Of a DNA stretch of 64,000 nt, positions 43,191 to 53,908 are shown piece after piece. The position numbers and the translations under genes are program-made. This stretch comes from Salinisphaera orenii subsp. halophila YIM 95161. Its GTDB lineage: Bacteria > Pseudomonadota > Gammaproteobacteria > Nevskiales > Salinisphaeraceae. The stretch spans positions 55,484-119,483 of the forward strand of contig NZ_AYKF01000099.1 of NCBI RefSeq assembly GCF_003732545.1, in the 5' to 3' direction. Below the pieces are notes generated by a model. That model searched no databases and was not told where the DNA came from. It was given only the letters and a program-made list of their open reading frames with translations. The stretch's first letter is position 1. Every line of letters begins with the position of its first letter.

Positions 43191-43868
43191 TCAGGCCAGG
43201 GCGGCTTCGCCTGCCGCCCGGATGGCGCGGATGTTGTCGGCGTAGGCCGGGGGTCCGCCGCGGAACACCGCGGAGCCGGCGACGAGCGTGTCGGCGCCGG
43301 CGGCCACGATGTCGCCGGCGTTGTCCGCGGTCACACCGCCGTCGACCTCGAGCCGGATGTCACGCTCGCCGATCATGGCCCGCAGGCGTTCGATCTTCGG
43401 CAATACCGAGGCAATGAATGTCTGGCCGCCGAAACCCGGATTGACGGACATCACGAGAATCAGATCGACCTCGTCGATCACGTGGGCCACCGCCTCGACC
43501 GGCGTCGCCGGGTTGAGCACGACGCCCGCGCGAACGCCGAGGTTGCGCACGTTCTGCAGTGAACGGTGCAGATGCGGTCCGGCTTCGGCCTGCACCGAGA
43601 GGATGTCCGCACCGGCCTTGGCGAAGGCCTCCAGATATGGGTCGGCCGGTGCGATCATCAGATGCGTGTCCAGCGTGGCGTCGCCGTGCCGGCGCAGCGC
43701 CTCGACGATCAGCGGCCCGATCGTGATGTTGGGCACGAAATGCCCGTCCATGACGTCGACATGGATCCAGTTGGCGCCGGCGGCGAGCACCGCGTCGACC
43801 TCGTCGCCCAGGTGGGCGAAGTCCGCCGAGAGGATCGACGGCGCGATGATGAGATCGCGGGCGCTCAT
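43191..43868 (-). CDS. rpe: Ribulose-phosphate 3-epimerase
   Basis: The 225-residue TIM-barrel enzyme has [45 protein letters not shown] and [13 protein letters not shown], the full family pattern. It interconverts xylulose- and ribulose-5-phosphate. The ATG overlaps the cbbX stop (ATGA), making it the fourth gene of the cbbLSX operon and so the CbbE of the Calvin cycle. Confidence 0.95.
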   Translation of the reverse strand: MSARDLIIAPSILSADFAHLGDEVDAVLAAGANWIHVDVMDGHFVPNITIGPLIVEALRRHGDATLDTHLMIAPADPYLEAFAKAGADILSVQAEAGPHLHRSLQNVRNLGVRAGVVLNPATPVEAVAHVIDEVDLILVMSVNPGFGGQTFIASVLPKIERLRAMIGERDIRLEVDGGVTADNAGDIVAAGADTLVAGSAVFRGGPPAYADNIRAIRAAGEAALA

Positions 43869-44809
43869 GCGCCGGCCTCGCCGTCGACCGGCTCGTCGAA
43901 CACCCGGCTGGCTCGCACGTCGTCGGCCTGGATGGTGATCAGGTCGGACTTGGTGATCGAGCCACGGGCCTCGAACAGGCGCTTGGCCTGACGCAGGCGC
44001 ATGCGATCGAGCGCGTTGCGGATCGAGCGGGCGTTGGCGAAGTGGGGCTGGCGCATGCGGCGCTCGATGTACTCGGAAAACGCCTGCCGGGCGTCGTCGC
44101 TGAAGTGGTAGTTCTCCTCGTTCATCATCAGCTCGCCGATCGACTCGAGCTCGTCGGCCCGATAGTCGGGGAAGTCGATGTGGTGGGCGATGCGCGAGCG
44201 AAACCCCGGATTCGATTCGAAGAAGCGGTCCATGCGGTCCTTGTAGCCGGCCAGGATCACCACGAGGTCGTCGCGGTTGTTCTCCATGACCTGCAGCAGG
44301 ATCTCGATGGACTCCTGGCCGTAGTCGCGCTCGTTCTCGGGCCGGTAGAGATAGTAGGCCTCGTCGATGAACAGCACGCCGCCCATTGCGCGCTTGATTA
44401 CCTCCTTGGTCTTGGGCGCGGTGTGGCCGATGTACTGCCCCACGAGATCGTCGCGGGTCACCGAGACCAGATGGCCCTCCCGGATGTAGTCCAGCTTGTG
44501 CAGGATGTCGGCCATGCGCTCGGCGACGGTGGTCTTGCCGGTCCCCGGGTTCCCGGTGAAGCACATGTGCAGGGTGGGGCTGTCCGACGCCAGATCGAAC
44601 TGGCGTCGGACATGGTCGACCAACAGCAGGGCGGCGATCTCGCGAATGCGGGTCTTGACCGGCTTGAGCCCGACGAGATCGTGGTCGAGCTGATCGAAGA
44701 CCTCCTGAATGCGGGACGCCTCGAAGACCGCATCCAGATCCACCTTCGCATCGGCATCCAGCGTCTTCTCATCCGCCCGGGTCTCTTCCGGCTTGTCGGC
44801 AGCACTCAT
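43865..44809 (-). CDS. cbbX: RuBisCO activase CbbX (red type)
   Basis: The 314-residue AAA+ protein has Walker [10 protein letters not shown] (86-94), Walker [13 protein letters not shown], the pore-type loop region [14 protein letters not shown] and the arginine finger in [14 protein letters not shown]. CbbX pulls on the large-subunit C-terminus of red-type RuBisCO to remove inhibitory sugar phosphates, and needs RuBP. AGGAG precedes the ATG. The acidic N-terminal extension is short. Confidence 0.95.
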   Translation of the reverse strand: MSAADKPEETRADEKTLDADAKVDLDAVFEASRIQEVFDQLDHDLVGLKPVKTRIREIAALLLVDHVRRQFDLASDSPTLHMCFTGNPGTGKTTVAERMADILHKLDYIREGHLVSVTRDDLVGQYIGHTAPKTKEVIKRAMGGVLFIDEAYYLYRPENERDYGQESIEILLQVMENNRDDLVVILAGYKDRMDRFFESNPGFRSRIAHHIDFPDYRADELESIGELMMNEENYHFSDDARQAFSEYIERRMRQPHFANARSIRNALDRMRLRQAKRLFEARGSITKSDLITIQADDVRASRVFDEPVDGEAGA

Positions 44810-44853
44810 GTCCGTCTCCTGTTGTATCCGTGGTCCACCCCGTCAGCGGCGAC

Positions 44854-45270
44854 TCAGTACCGCTGGCCCTCCGGCTGATCGCTGGCGTAGCTGTCGATGG
44901 TGTAGCGGACCTTGCGGCCCTCCTGCTCCTGACGCTTCAGACGGAAGCCCGGCTCCTCGGGCGGGCGGTTGACGATGAACGACAGCCGCGGGGTCTCCCA
45001 CTGGTGCGTGCTGTCGAACGCGGTGACGCGGATGTAGTGCTTCGGATAGGTCTTGCGGCACTCCTCCAGATCCATCATCAGCCCGGCGGGATCCCGCAGA
45101 TCGAACATCGGCTGTCCGTACATCTCCCAGTAGGTGTTGCGGGGATGCGGGTCGTCGGTGTACTCGAGGCTCACCGCCCAGCCGTTGTCGAGGCAGTACT
45201 TGACCTGCTTCTTGATCTGCTCGTCGGTGAGGTCCGGCAGGAAGGAAAAGGTGCCCTGGGTAATACGCAT
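44854..45270 (-). CDS. cbbS: RuBisCO small subunit
   Basis: The 138-residue protein starts [19 protein letters not shown] and contains [14 protein letters not shown] and [10 protein letters not shown]. Its long C-terminal beta-hairpin extension (about 110-138) is typical of red-type form I enzymes. AGGAG precedes the ATG. It lies 26 bases after cbbL. Confidence 0.96.
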   Translation of the reverse strand: MRITQGTFSFLPDLTDEQIKKQVKYCLDNGWAVSLEYTDDPHPRNTYWEMYGQPMFDLRDPAGLMMDLEECRKTYPKHYIRVTAFDSTHQWETPRLSFIVNRPPEEPGFRLKRQEQEGRKVRYTIDSYASDQPEGQRY

Positions 45271-45296
45271 GGCGTGTCTCCTGTTTCGATCGCGTC

Positions 45297-46796
<1,500 letters not shown>

Positions 46797-46814
46797 TCAG
46801 ACTAGAGCCGGTCA

Positions 46815-46840
46815 TTGATAAATAAAAGTAAATAGTTATT
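46815..46840. promoter_or_regulatory. Candidate CbbR operator between cbbL and cbbR
   Basis: The 26 bases from TTGATAAATAAAAG to TTATT match the element at 52043-52068 before cbbT at 21 of 26 positions (TTGATAARTRAAARTAAAT core). Both lie 67-96 bases upstream of a minus-strand cbb gene in very AT-rich DNA. The LysR-type T-N11-A pattern is present. Confidence 0.65.
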
Positions 46841-46919
46841 ATTGTTTGGATAAGAAAATATGAGGCCATGCGTTGACCCGGTCACGCGGCCTCGCAAGCC
46901 CATCGATTCGGTGCGTTGA

Positions 46920-47858
46920 ATGAACATAACCCTCCGCCAACTCAAGGTTTTCGAGGCCGTGGCCCGGCATGCCAGCTATACGCGGGCGGCGGAGGAGATG
47001 CATCTGACGCAGCCGGCGGTCTCGATCCAGGTCAAGAGTCTCGAGGAAGCGGTGGGCCTGGCGCTGTTCGAGCAGTTCGGCAAACAGATCTACCTGACCA
47101 CGGCGGGCGAGGAGATCCTGCGCTACGCGCGCACGATCGCCGCCCAGATCGACGAGATCGGCGACGTCGTCGCGCGACTCAAGGGGGTGTCGAAGGGCAG
47201 CCTCTACGTCGCCGTGGCCACCACGGCCAACTATTTCATCACCCATCTGATCGCGGCCTTCCACCGCGAGTATCCGGAGGTCGCGATCAACCTGTCGGTG
47301 ACCAACCGGCAGGCGCTGCTCAAGCTGCTCCAGGACAATCGCATCGATCTGGTCGTGATGGGCGAGCCGCCGGCCGACCAGGGGCTGGTGGGCGAGGCCT
47401 TCATGGAGAACCCGCTGGTGGTGATCGCCCCTGTCGGCCATCCCCTCGGGGACCGGAAGCGGATCCCGCTCAAGGCGCTCGCGGCCGAGCGTTTCGTGGT
47501 GCGCGAGGAGGGGTCCGGCACGCGGGCGGCGATGACACGCTTCGCCCGCCGTCACCAGGTCGAGTTGCAGCCCGCCATGGTCATGACCAGCAACGAGGCG
47601 ATCAAGCAGGCCGTCAGTGCCGGTCTGGGGCTGGGGCTGGTATCGGCGCACACGCTGGAGCTGGACCTCTATGCGAACCGGCTCCAGATACTGGATGTGG
47701 CCCATTTCCCGATCGTGCGCCACTGGTACATGGTGCATCGGGACGGCAAGCGACTGTCGCCCGCCGCCGAGGCGTTCCGGGCGTTTATGGCCGACCATGC
47801 GGACACGGTCTGGCCGACGACCGCAAAGGCCGCCGGCCTGGTGACCGGTCAGGCGTAG
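46920..47858 (+). CDS. cbbR: LysR-type regulator CbbR
   Basis: The 312-residue protein has the LysR helix-turn-helix (LRQLKVFEAVARHASYTRAAEEMHLTQPAVS in two helices) and the CbbR-type sensor domain (EGSGTRAAMTRF, MTSNEAIKQAVSAGLGLGLVS). It is divergent from cbbL, the usual CbbR position, and convergent with prk, 9 bases away. It should activate both cbb operons in response to Calvin-cycle metabolites. Confidence 0.94.
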   Translation: MNITLRQLKVFEAVARHASYTRAAEEMHLTQPAVSIQVKSLEEAVGLALFEQFGKQIYLTTAGEEILRYARTIAAQIDEIGDVVARLKGVSKGSLYVAVATTANYFITHLIAAFHREYPEVAINLSVTNRQALLKLLQDNRIDLVVMGEPPADQGLVGEAFMENPLVVIAPVGHPLGDRKRIPLKALAAERFVVREEGSGTRAAMTRFARRHQVELQPAMVMTSNEAIKQAVSAGLGLGLVSAHTLELDLYANRLQILDVAHFPIVRHWYMVHRDGKRLSPAAEAFRAFMADHADTVWPTTAKAAGLVTGQA

Positions 47859-47867
47859 GAACGGGCT

Positions 47868-48749
47868 TCAGCGATAGCGCACCACGCCGGTCGTGACCAT
47901 CGACTCGATCAGCGGCTGCATGATGATCTCCATCGCGAAGCTCATCTTGCCGCCGGGCACGACGAGCGTGTTGCGGCGGGACATGAAGGAGTCGTGGATC
48001 ATCGACTGCAGATACTGAAAGTCGACGTTGATCTTCTTCGGATCGCGGAAGCGGATCACGATGAGGCTTTCGTCGAGGCTCGGAATCCAGCGGCTGATGA
48101 ACGGATTGGAGGTATCGACCGTCGGCACGCGCTGGAAGTTGATGTGCGTGCGGGAGAACTGCGGGGTGATGTAATGCACGTAGTCGTGCATGCGCCGCAG
48201 GATCACGTCCATGACCGCTTCGGTACTGTAGCCGCGGGCGAGCTTGTCTCGGTGCAGCTTCTGGATCCACTCCAGGTTGATGATCGGCACCACGCCCACG
48301 AGCAGGTCCACATAGCGGGCGACATCCACCTCATCGGTGGTCACGCCGCCGTGCAGGCCCTCGTAGAACAGCAGATCGCAGTCCTGCGGCACCTCCTCCC
48401 AGGGGGTGAAGGTGCCGGGCTCCTGATCCCATGCCTTCGCCTCATCGGCGTTGTGCAGGTAGTGGCGACGCTTGCCGCCGCCGCTCTCGCCGTGCTCGCG
48501 GAACAGCGCCTCGAGCTTGTCGAAGTGGTTGGCCTCCGGGCCGAAATGGCTGAAGTGGCGACCCTCCTCCTCGGCCAGCTTGACCTGGCGCTTCATCTCC
48601 GTGCGTTCGTACTTGTGGAAGCAGTCGCCCTCCACCGTGGCGGCCTTGAAGCCGTCGCGGCGGAAGATATGCTCCATCGCCTCGCGAACGGTCGATGTGC
48701 CGGCGCCGGACGAACCGGTCACCGCGAACACCGGGTGCTTGATCGACAT
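47868..48749 (-). CDS. cbbP: Phosphoribulokinase
   Basis: The 293-residue protein has the P-loop GSSGAGTSTV (about 12-21), VEGDCFHKYER, and LLFYEGLHGG. It is the proteobacterial octameric kinase type. It phosphorylates ribulose-5-phosphate to RuBP, the RuBisCO substrate. It is the last gene of the cbbT-fba-cbbP operon and meets cbbR tail to tail. Confidence 0.96.
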   Translation of the reverse strand: MSIKHPVFAVTGSSGAGTSTVREAMEHIFRRDGFKAATVEGDCFHKYERTEMKRQVKLAEEEGRHFSHFGPEANHFDKLEALFREHGESGGGKRRHYLHNADEAKAWDQEPGTFTPWEEVPQDCDLLFYEGLHGGVTTDEVDVARYVDLLVGVVPIINLEWIQKLHRDKLARGYSTEAVMDVILRRMHDYVHYITPQFSRTHINFQRVPTVDTSNPFISRWIPSLDESLIVIRFRDPKKINVDFQYLQSMIHDSFMSRRNTLVVPGGKMSFAMEIIMQPLIESMVTTGVVRYR

Positions 48750-48808
48750 CGTGTGTCTCCCGATTGCTGCAGTCGCGCGATCGCGCGTTGACGTCCGTAG
48801 GGTCTCGA

Positions 48809-49837
48809 TCAGGCGACCTGCTTCTCCTGCGCCGGATCGTAGCGCCCCTGCGCGGCGGCTCGATTGCAGCGGGCGCGATGGGCCAGGGCGGCCTGGGCCT
48901 TGTCGACGTTCCCGGCCTCGCCGCGCCAGATATCCAGTGCCGGCTGCTGCAGCGCGCGGGCGTAGGAGAATGTCAGCTTCCAGGGTGCGCGGCCGCCGTC
49001 GAGCCGGTTCATCGCGTCCAGATGCGCGGTGGCGTCCTCATTGCTCTGGCCGCCGGAAAGGAACGCCACCCCGGGCACCGAGGCCGGCACCGTGGCGTAG
49101 AGACAGCGCAGCGTCGCCGCCGCGACTTCGCGCATGTCGGCCTGCTGGGCGGCGTTCTTGCCGGGCAGCACCATGCTCGCCTTCAGAATGAGCCCCGGCA
49201 GATGCACGTTCTGATCGCGCAGTTCCGCGAACAGACGGGTGAGTGTCTCCTCGGTCACCGCGTAGCAGCGATCGATGTCGTGGTCGCCGTCAAGCAGCAC
49301 CTCGGGCTCGACGATCGGCACGATGCCGGCCTCCTGGCACAGCGCGGCGTAGCGCGCCAAAGCGTGCGCGTTCGCGGCGTAGCAGCCGCGGCTGGGCAGG
49401 CCATCGCCGATCGTGATGACCGCCCGCCACTTGGCGAAGCGCGCGCCCATGTCGTGGTACTCGGCCAGCCGTTCGCGCAGGCCGTCCAGGCCTTCGGTGA
49501 CCTTTTCGCCCGGGTGACCGGCCAGATCCTTCGCGCCCGTATCCACCTTGATGCCGGGGATGATGCCGTGGTCCTGCATCATGCGGGCGAAGGCGACACC
49601 CTCGGCCGTGGTCATCCGCAGCGTCTCGTCGTACAGGATGGCGCCGCTGACGTTCTCGCCGAGGCCCGGGGTGCTCAGCAGCAGCGCCCGATAGTCGCGG
49701 CGGTTGTCCTCGGTGTTGTCGATGCCGTAGTCGGCGAAGCGCTTGCCACAGGTCGGCGTGCTCTCGTCGATGGCCAGCAGGCCCTTGCCGTCGGCGATCA
49801 TCGCCCGGGCGGTCTGTTCGAGTGCTTGGGTATCCAT
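48809..49837 (-). CDS. Class I fructose-bisphosphate aldolase
   Basis: The 342-residue protein is a Schiff-base aldolase: GKGLLAIDESTPTCGKRF near the start, PGIKVDTG, WRAVITIGDG, IVEPEVLLDG, GLILKASMV with the catalytic Lys, and FLSGGQS. Class I of the animal/plant type replaces the class II CbbA more commonly found in bacterial Calvin operons. It lies between transketolase and phosphoribulokinase and would make FBP and sedoheptulose bisphosphate in the cycle. The stop is followed 59 bases on by cbbP. Confidence 0.94.
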   Translation of the reverse strand: MDTQALEQTARAMIADGKGLLAIDESTPTCGKRFADYGIDNTEDNRRDYRALLLSTPGLGENVSGAILYDETLRMTTAEGVAFARMMQDHGIIPGIKVDTGAKDLAGHPGEKVTEGLDGLRERLAEYHDMGARFAKWRAVITIGDGLPSRGCYAANAHALARYAALCQEAGIVPIVEPEVLLDGDHDIDRCYAVTEETLTRLFAELRDQNVHLPGLILKASMVLPGKNAAQQADMREVAAATLRCLYATVPASVPGVAFLSGGQSNEDATAHLDAMNRLDGGRAPWKLTFSYARALQQPALDIWRGEAGNVDKAQAALAHRARCNRAAAQGRYDPAQEKQVA

Positions 49838-49880
49838 GCGGCTCCTCCTGTTCGCGATGAGCGAATGCGTTGGTGTTCTG

Positions 49881-51947
49881 TTATGCGGTTCCGGATTCGA
49901 GCAGCGCTTCGACCGCGCTGCCGATGTCGGCGCGGGTCAGGCCGAAGTGCCGGTAGAGCTCCGGGCCCGGGGCCGATTCGCCGAACCGGTCGATTCCGAG
50001 CACGCGACCGTACGGACCGACGTAGTGGCGCCAGAGCGCGCTGACGCCGGCCTCGACCGCGACCCGTACCCGAATGCGGCCGGGCAGCACCGACGCGCGA
50101 TAGGCGGCTTCCTGTGTTTCGAAGACGTCGAGACAGGGCATGGAAACCACGCGCACGGCGCGACCGCGCGTGGCCAGGTCGCCCGCCGCCGCGATGGCGG
50201 GCGCGACCTCCGAGCCGGTGGCGATGATCAGCGCCTCCGGTTCGCCGGCCGGCTCGTGGATGACGTAGCCGCCGCGGAAGATGTTCTCCGCCGTGGGTAC
50301 GTCGCGCTCCAGATGCGGCAGGTCCTGGCGCGAGAGGGCCAGCGCGCTCGGCCCGTCGGCGCGCTCGATGGCGGCGGTCCAGGCCGCGATCGTCTCGACG
50401 TCGTCGGCCGGTCGCCACACGTCGAGGTTCGGGATCAGCCGGAGGCTGGACACATGCTCGACCGATTGATGTGTGGCGCCATCCTCGCCGAGGCCGATCG
50501 AGTCGTGGGTGTAGACCAGAATCTGGCGCACGCCCATGAGCGCGGCCATGCGTACCGCATTGCGGGCATAGTCGGAAAACGTCAGGAAGGTCGCCGTGAA
50601 GGGGATATAGCCGCCGTGCAGGGCCAGGCCGTTGGCCATGGCGGTCATGGCGAATTCGCGTACGCCGTAGTGCAGGTAGTTGCCGCGATACGCCGGCGCA
50701 CCGATGGCGATGTGACCGCCCCAGTCGGTCCCGTTCGAACCGGACAGGTCGGCCGAGCCGCCGAACAGTTCCGGCAGACGTGGGGCGAAGAACTCGATCA
50801 TCGCCTTGGACGACTTGCGGCTCGCGGTGTCGCTACCGGCCTCGGCCTGCACGTGGTGCAGGTGCCGCATCAGATGCTTGTGCCAATCCTCCGGCAGAGC
50901 ACCCTCCTGGCGCCGGGTGAATTCGCTCGCCAGTTCCGGATGCGCCTGAGCGTAGCGTTCGTAGCGCTCGCGCCAGGTCGTTTCGACCGCGGTGCCGCGG
51001 GCGCGATGGTCCCAGGCGTCGTAGATCGCCGTCGGAATGGCGAACGGCGTCTCGTCGGACCACTCGAGCCGGGCGCGTGCCGCGGCGATCTCGGCCGCGC
51101 CGAGGGCGGCGCCGTGGACCCCCTCCGTGCCCTGCTTGTTGGGCGCGCCCCAGCCGATGACCGTGCGGCAGCAGATCAGGGTGGGGCGCGTGGTGTCGCC
51201 CCGTGCGGTCTCGATCGCGGCGACGATCGCGTCGGCGTCGTGGCCGTCGACATCGCGCACGACCTGCCAGCCGTAGGCCTCGAACCGTGCCGGCGTATCG
51301 TCCGAGAACCAGCCGGCGACCTCGCCGTCGATCGAGATGCCGTTGTCGTCATAGAACACGACCAGCTTGCCCAGACCGAGATGACCGGCCAGCGAGCAGG
51401 CCTCGTGCGAGATGCCCTCCATGAGACAGCCGTCGCCGGCGAAGCACCAGGTCCAGTGATCGACGATGGCGCCGTCGTCACGGTTGAACTCCGCAGCGAG
51501 CGCGGCCTCGGCTAGGGCGAAGCCCACCGCGTTGGCCAGCCCCTGGCCGAGCGGGCCGGTGGTGGTTTCCACGCCGGGGGTCAGGCCGTACTCCGGATGC
51601 CCCGGGGTCGCCGAATGCAGCTGCCGGAAGTTGCGGATCTCGTCCAGCGGCAGATCGTAGCCGGTCAGGTGCAGCAGCGCGTACTGCAGCATGCAGCCGT
51701 GCCCGTTCGACACGATCAGCCGGTCACGGTCGACCCAGTGCGGATTCGCGGGATTGAAACGAAGATAATCGTTGACCAGCACCTCCGCGATATCGGCCAT
51801 GCCCATCGGCATGCCCGGATGCCCGGAGTTGGCGGCCTCGACGGCATCCATGGCCAGAATGCGGATGGCGTTCGCCAGACTCCGGCGGCTCGGATACGGT
51901 GCCGTATCGGTGCCGGCATGCCGGGCCTGGGCTTCGGTCGCTTCCAT
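49881..51947 (-). CDS. cbbT: Transketolase
   Basis: The 688-residue thiamine diphosphate enzyme has the GHPGMPMGMADI start, VSNGHGCMLQYALLH, the cofactor motif GDGCLMEGISHEA...YDDN, and the pyrimidine-domain VLVYTHDSIGLGEDG-type sequence (here LVYTHDSIGLGEDGATHQ). It interconverts sugar phosphates for RuBP regeneration. GAGGAG precedes the ATG. A CbbR-like box lies 96 bases upstream. Confidence 0.96.
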   Translation of the reverse strand: MEATEAQARHAGTDTAPYPSRRSLANAIRILAMDAVEAANSGHPGMPMGMADIAEVLVNDYLRFNPANPHWVDRDRLIVSNGHGCMLQYALLHLTGYDLPLDEIRNFRQLHSATPGHPEYGLTPGVETTTGPLGQGLANAVGFALAEAALAAEFNRDDGAIVDHWTWCFAGDGCLMEGISHEACSLAGHLGLGKLVVFYDDNGISIDGEVAGWFSDDTPARFEAYGWQVVRDVDGHDADAIVAAIETARGDTTRPTLICCRTVIGWGAPNKQGTEGVHGAALGAAEIAAARARLEWSDETPFAIPTAIYDAWDHRARGTAVETTWRERYERYAQAHPELASEFTRRQEGALPEDWHKHLMRHLHHVQAEAGSDTASRKSSKAMIEFFAPRLPELFGGSADLSGSNGTDWGGHIAIGAPAYRGNYLHYGVREFAMTAMANGLALHGGYIPFTATFLTFSDYARNAVRMAALMGVRQILVYTHDSIGLGEDGATHQSVEHVSSLRLIPNLDVWRPADDVETIAAWTAAIERADGPSALALSRQDLPHLERDVPTAENIFRGGYVIHEPAGEPEALIIATGSEVAPAIAAAGDLATRGRAVRVVSMPCLDVFETQEAAYRASVLPGRIRVRVAVEAGVSALWRHYVGPYGRVLGIDRFGESAPGPELYRHFGLTRADIGSAVEALLESGTA

Positions 51948-52042
51948 ATCGATCTCCTCGCTGCCTTTGCGCCCTGTCCCGAGACATCACGCGCGGCTGC
52001 GGCTCTGTCGGCCGCGGTTTGACTTCAATATGGACGAGCATT

Positions 52043-52068
52043 TTGATAAGTGAAAATAAATCTTTATT
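52043..52068. promoter_or_regulatory. Candidate CbbR operator before cbbT
   Basis: The 26 bases TTGATAAGTGAAAA to TTTATT match the element before cbbL at 21 of 26 positions, in the same orientation relative to the gene. It is embedded in AT-rich DNA (52037-52095) that also serves the divergent metal-efflux genes. Confidence 0.6.
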
Positions 52069-52205
52069 GGGATTCGAATAATAAAAGATTATTGCTTGAC
52101 CGATTGACCCGATACTTATTTCGCGGCCGCACGACGGGCGTGCGGGGCCGGCCGTCCGCGCCTTTTCGTTGCGCGGGCAGGCCCGGCATGTGCTACTTTT
52201 GATGA

Positions 52206-52550
52206 ATGATCACCGGCCGCCCGCCACTGCTGAAGCTCATCAGCGTGCTGCTCATCGCAGTCGTGGCCTTCAGCGCCCAGGCCTGGGCCAGCCACGTGGA
52301 CTGGCCGGCGGCCGATGGCGGCGCCCACGTTGAGACCACCGCGCTCGACGGGGCGTCCACCGCCTCTTCAGCCGATGCGGATGAGATCGAGCACGGCGAC
52401 CACTGCGGCCACGCCAGTGCCCATCTCGTCGGCCTGCACGCCTGCCACGCCGTGCTCGCCACGGACGCGGCCGCAGCGCACGACGATGCCCGCGGCACGC
52501 GCTACGAGAGCGTCATCCACACCCCGCTGATCGATCCGCCCATCGCCTGA
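52206..52550 (+). CDS. Small exported His-rich protein of the metal-efflux operon
   Basis: The 114-residue product has a signal peptide (LISVLLIAVVAFSAQAWA) and a mature part with several His and Cys (EHGDHCGHASAHLVGLHACH), suiting metal binding. Small proteins of this type (CzcI-like) precede CzcCBA operons in other bacteria. The ribosome site is weak. It starts 57 bases before the outer-membrane component gene. The function is inferred from place and composition. Confidence 0.65.
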   Translation: MITGRPPLLKLISVLLIAVVAFSAQAWASHVDWPAADGGAHVETTALDGASTASSADADEIEHGDHCGHASAHLVGLHACHAVLATDAAAAHDDARGTRYESVIHTPLIDPPIA

Positions 52551-52606
52551 ATCCATCTCCGCTGCCGCCCGTCGGGCGGCCTGTCATCAAGCGTTGAGGA
52601 TTCAGC

Positions 52607-53908
52607 ATGCGTATTCATGCACGCCAGCAGGCGGCGGCGCTGGCCGCCGTGTGCCTGCTCGTGGCCGCCGGTCCATCGCCCGCGGCCACTCAGATACCCC
52701 AGCCGCTCCGGCTGGACGACGCGCTCGAGTGGGCGCAGCAGTACAACCCCGCGGTGCGGGCCGCCCGCATCCGTATCGAACGCCGCAGCGGCGAAGTCAC
52801 GGACGCCGATGTACCCGTGCCGTCCAATCCGCGCCTGGAGCTCGAGGCCGGTCGTCGGCGGCAGCCGCAGCGATCGAGCACCGACATCGGCATCCGCATC
52901 AGCCAGGAATTCTGGATCGCGGGCCAGGGCGGGCTGCGTGAGCGTGCCGCACGCGACACGCTTGAGGCGGCGCGCCGCGACTACGATTTTCTGGCCGCCA
53001 GCGTCCGGGCGCGCACGCGGGCCGCGTTTCTCTCGGTACTGGTCGCGGAAGAGGCGGTCGCCACCGCCGAGCGTGTGGTAGAGGTCAACCGCCGGCTGCG
53101 GGCCTACGCCCGCGAACGGCTCGAGGCCGGCGCGGGCACCCGGATCGAGGCCAATGCCGCCGACATCGGCCACCAGCGCGCCCGGGCCCTGCTTGCCGAA
53201 GCCCGCGATCAGGCGACCCGGGCACGGCTGCAGCTCAAGGACCGACTGGCGATCGATCCGTCACGACGGCTGGCGATCGCCGGGGATATCGGCTTCGAGA
53301 ACCTCACGCTGCCCGATCGCGACACGCTGCTGGCCCGTGCCATCAGCCGCCGCGGCGATCTCGATGCCGCAGCCGCGCGGGTCGCGGCCGCCGGCGAGCA
53401 GCTGTCGCTCGCGCGTCGTCGACTCGTGCCCAATCTCACCGTGTTCGGCTTCTACCGCGAGGAGGCCGGCGGCCGCGGTGACGGCGGCGCCGACATCACC
53501 GGCGGCGGCGTGGGCTTCGAGTTGCCGCTGCTGGATCGCCACGCCGGCGATCGCGAGATCGCCTCGGCCGAACTGGCTGCGGCCCGGCTCGATCAGGACA
53601 CGCTGCAGCGCGAGGTGCGCCTGCAGGTGCTGTCGGGCATCAGCGCATATCGGGGCGCCCGCGAAAGCGCCGACGCCCTCGGCAGCGCGGTGCTCGAGGC
53701 CGCGGAACAGACGCTCGAACTGACCCGGCGCTCGTTCGCCGCGGGCAAGGTCGGCGCACCGGCCATCACTTCGGCACAGAACAACCTGATCGACGTGCGC
53801 CGCGACTATCTCGACGCGCTCAACGCGCTGATCGCCGCCGGCACCGATCTGGAGCGCGCCACCGGCGGTCTCGTGGTCGTGGCGGCCGGGGAGAACGACG
53901 ATGAATAA
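52607..53908 (+). CDS. czcC: CzcC-type outer membrane efflux protein (TolC family)
   Basis: The 433-residue product has a signal peptide and two repeated long-helix segments typical of TolC-like channels (LRLDDALEWAQQYNPAVRAARI at the first repeat, GVGFELPLLDRHAGDREIASAEL at the second). GAGG precedes the ATG. It overlaps the adaptor gene by eight bases. It forms the outer-membrane exit of the tripartite pump. Confidence 0.88.
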   Translation: MRIHARQQAAALAAVCLLVAAGPSPAATQIPQPLRLDDALEWAQQYNPAVRAARIRIERRSGEVTDADVPVPSNPRLELEAGRRRQPQRSSTDIGIRISQEFWIAGQGGLRERAARDTLEAARRDYDFLAASVRARTRAAFLSVLVAEEAVATAERVVEVNRRLRAYARERLEAGAGTRIEANAADIGHQRARALLAEARDQATRARLQLKDRLAIDPSRRLAIAGDIGFENLTLPDRDTLLARAISRRGDLDAAAARVAAAGEQLSLARRRLVPNLTVFGFYREEAGGRGDGGADITGGGVGFELPLLDRHAGDREIASAELAAARLDQDTLQREVRLQVLSGISAYRGARESADALGSAVLEAAEQTLELTRRSFAAGKVGAPAITSAQNNLIDVRRDYLDALNALIAAGTDLERATGGLVVVAAGENDDE

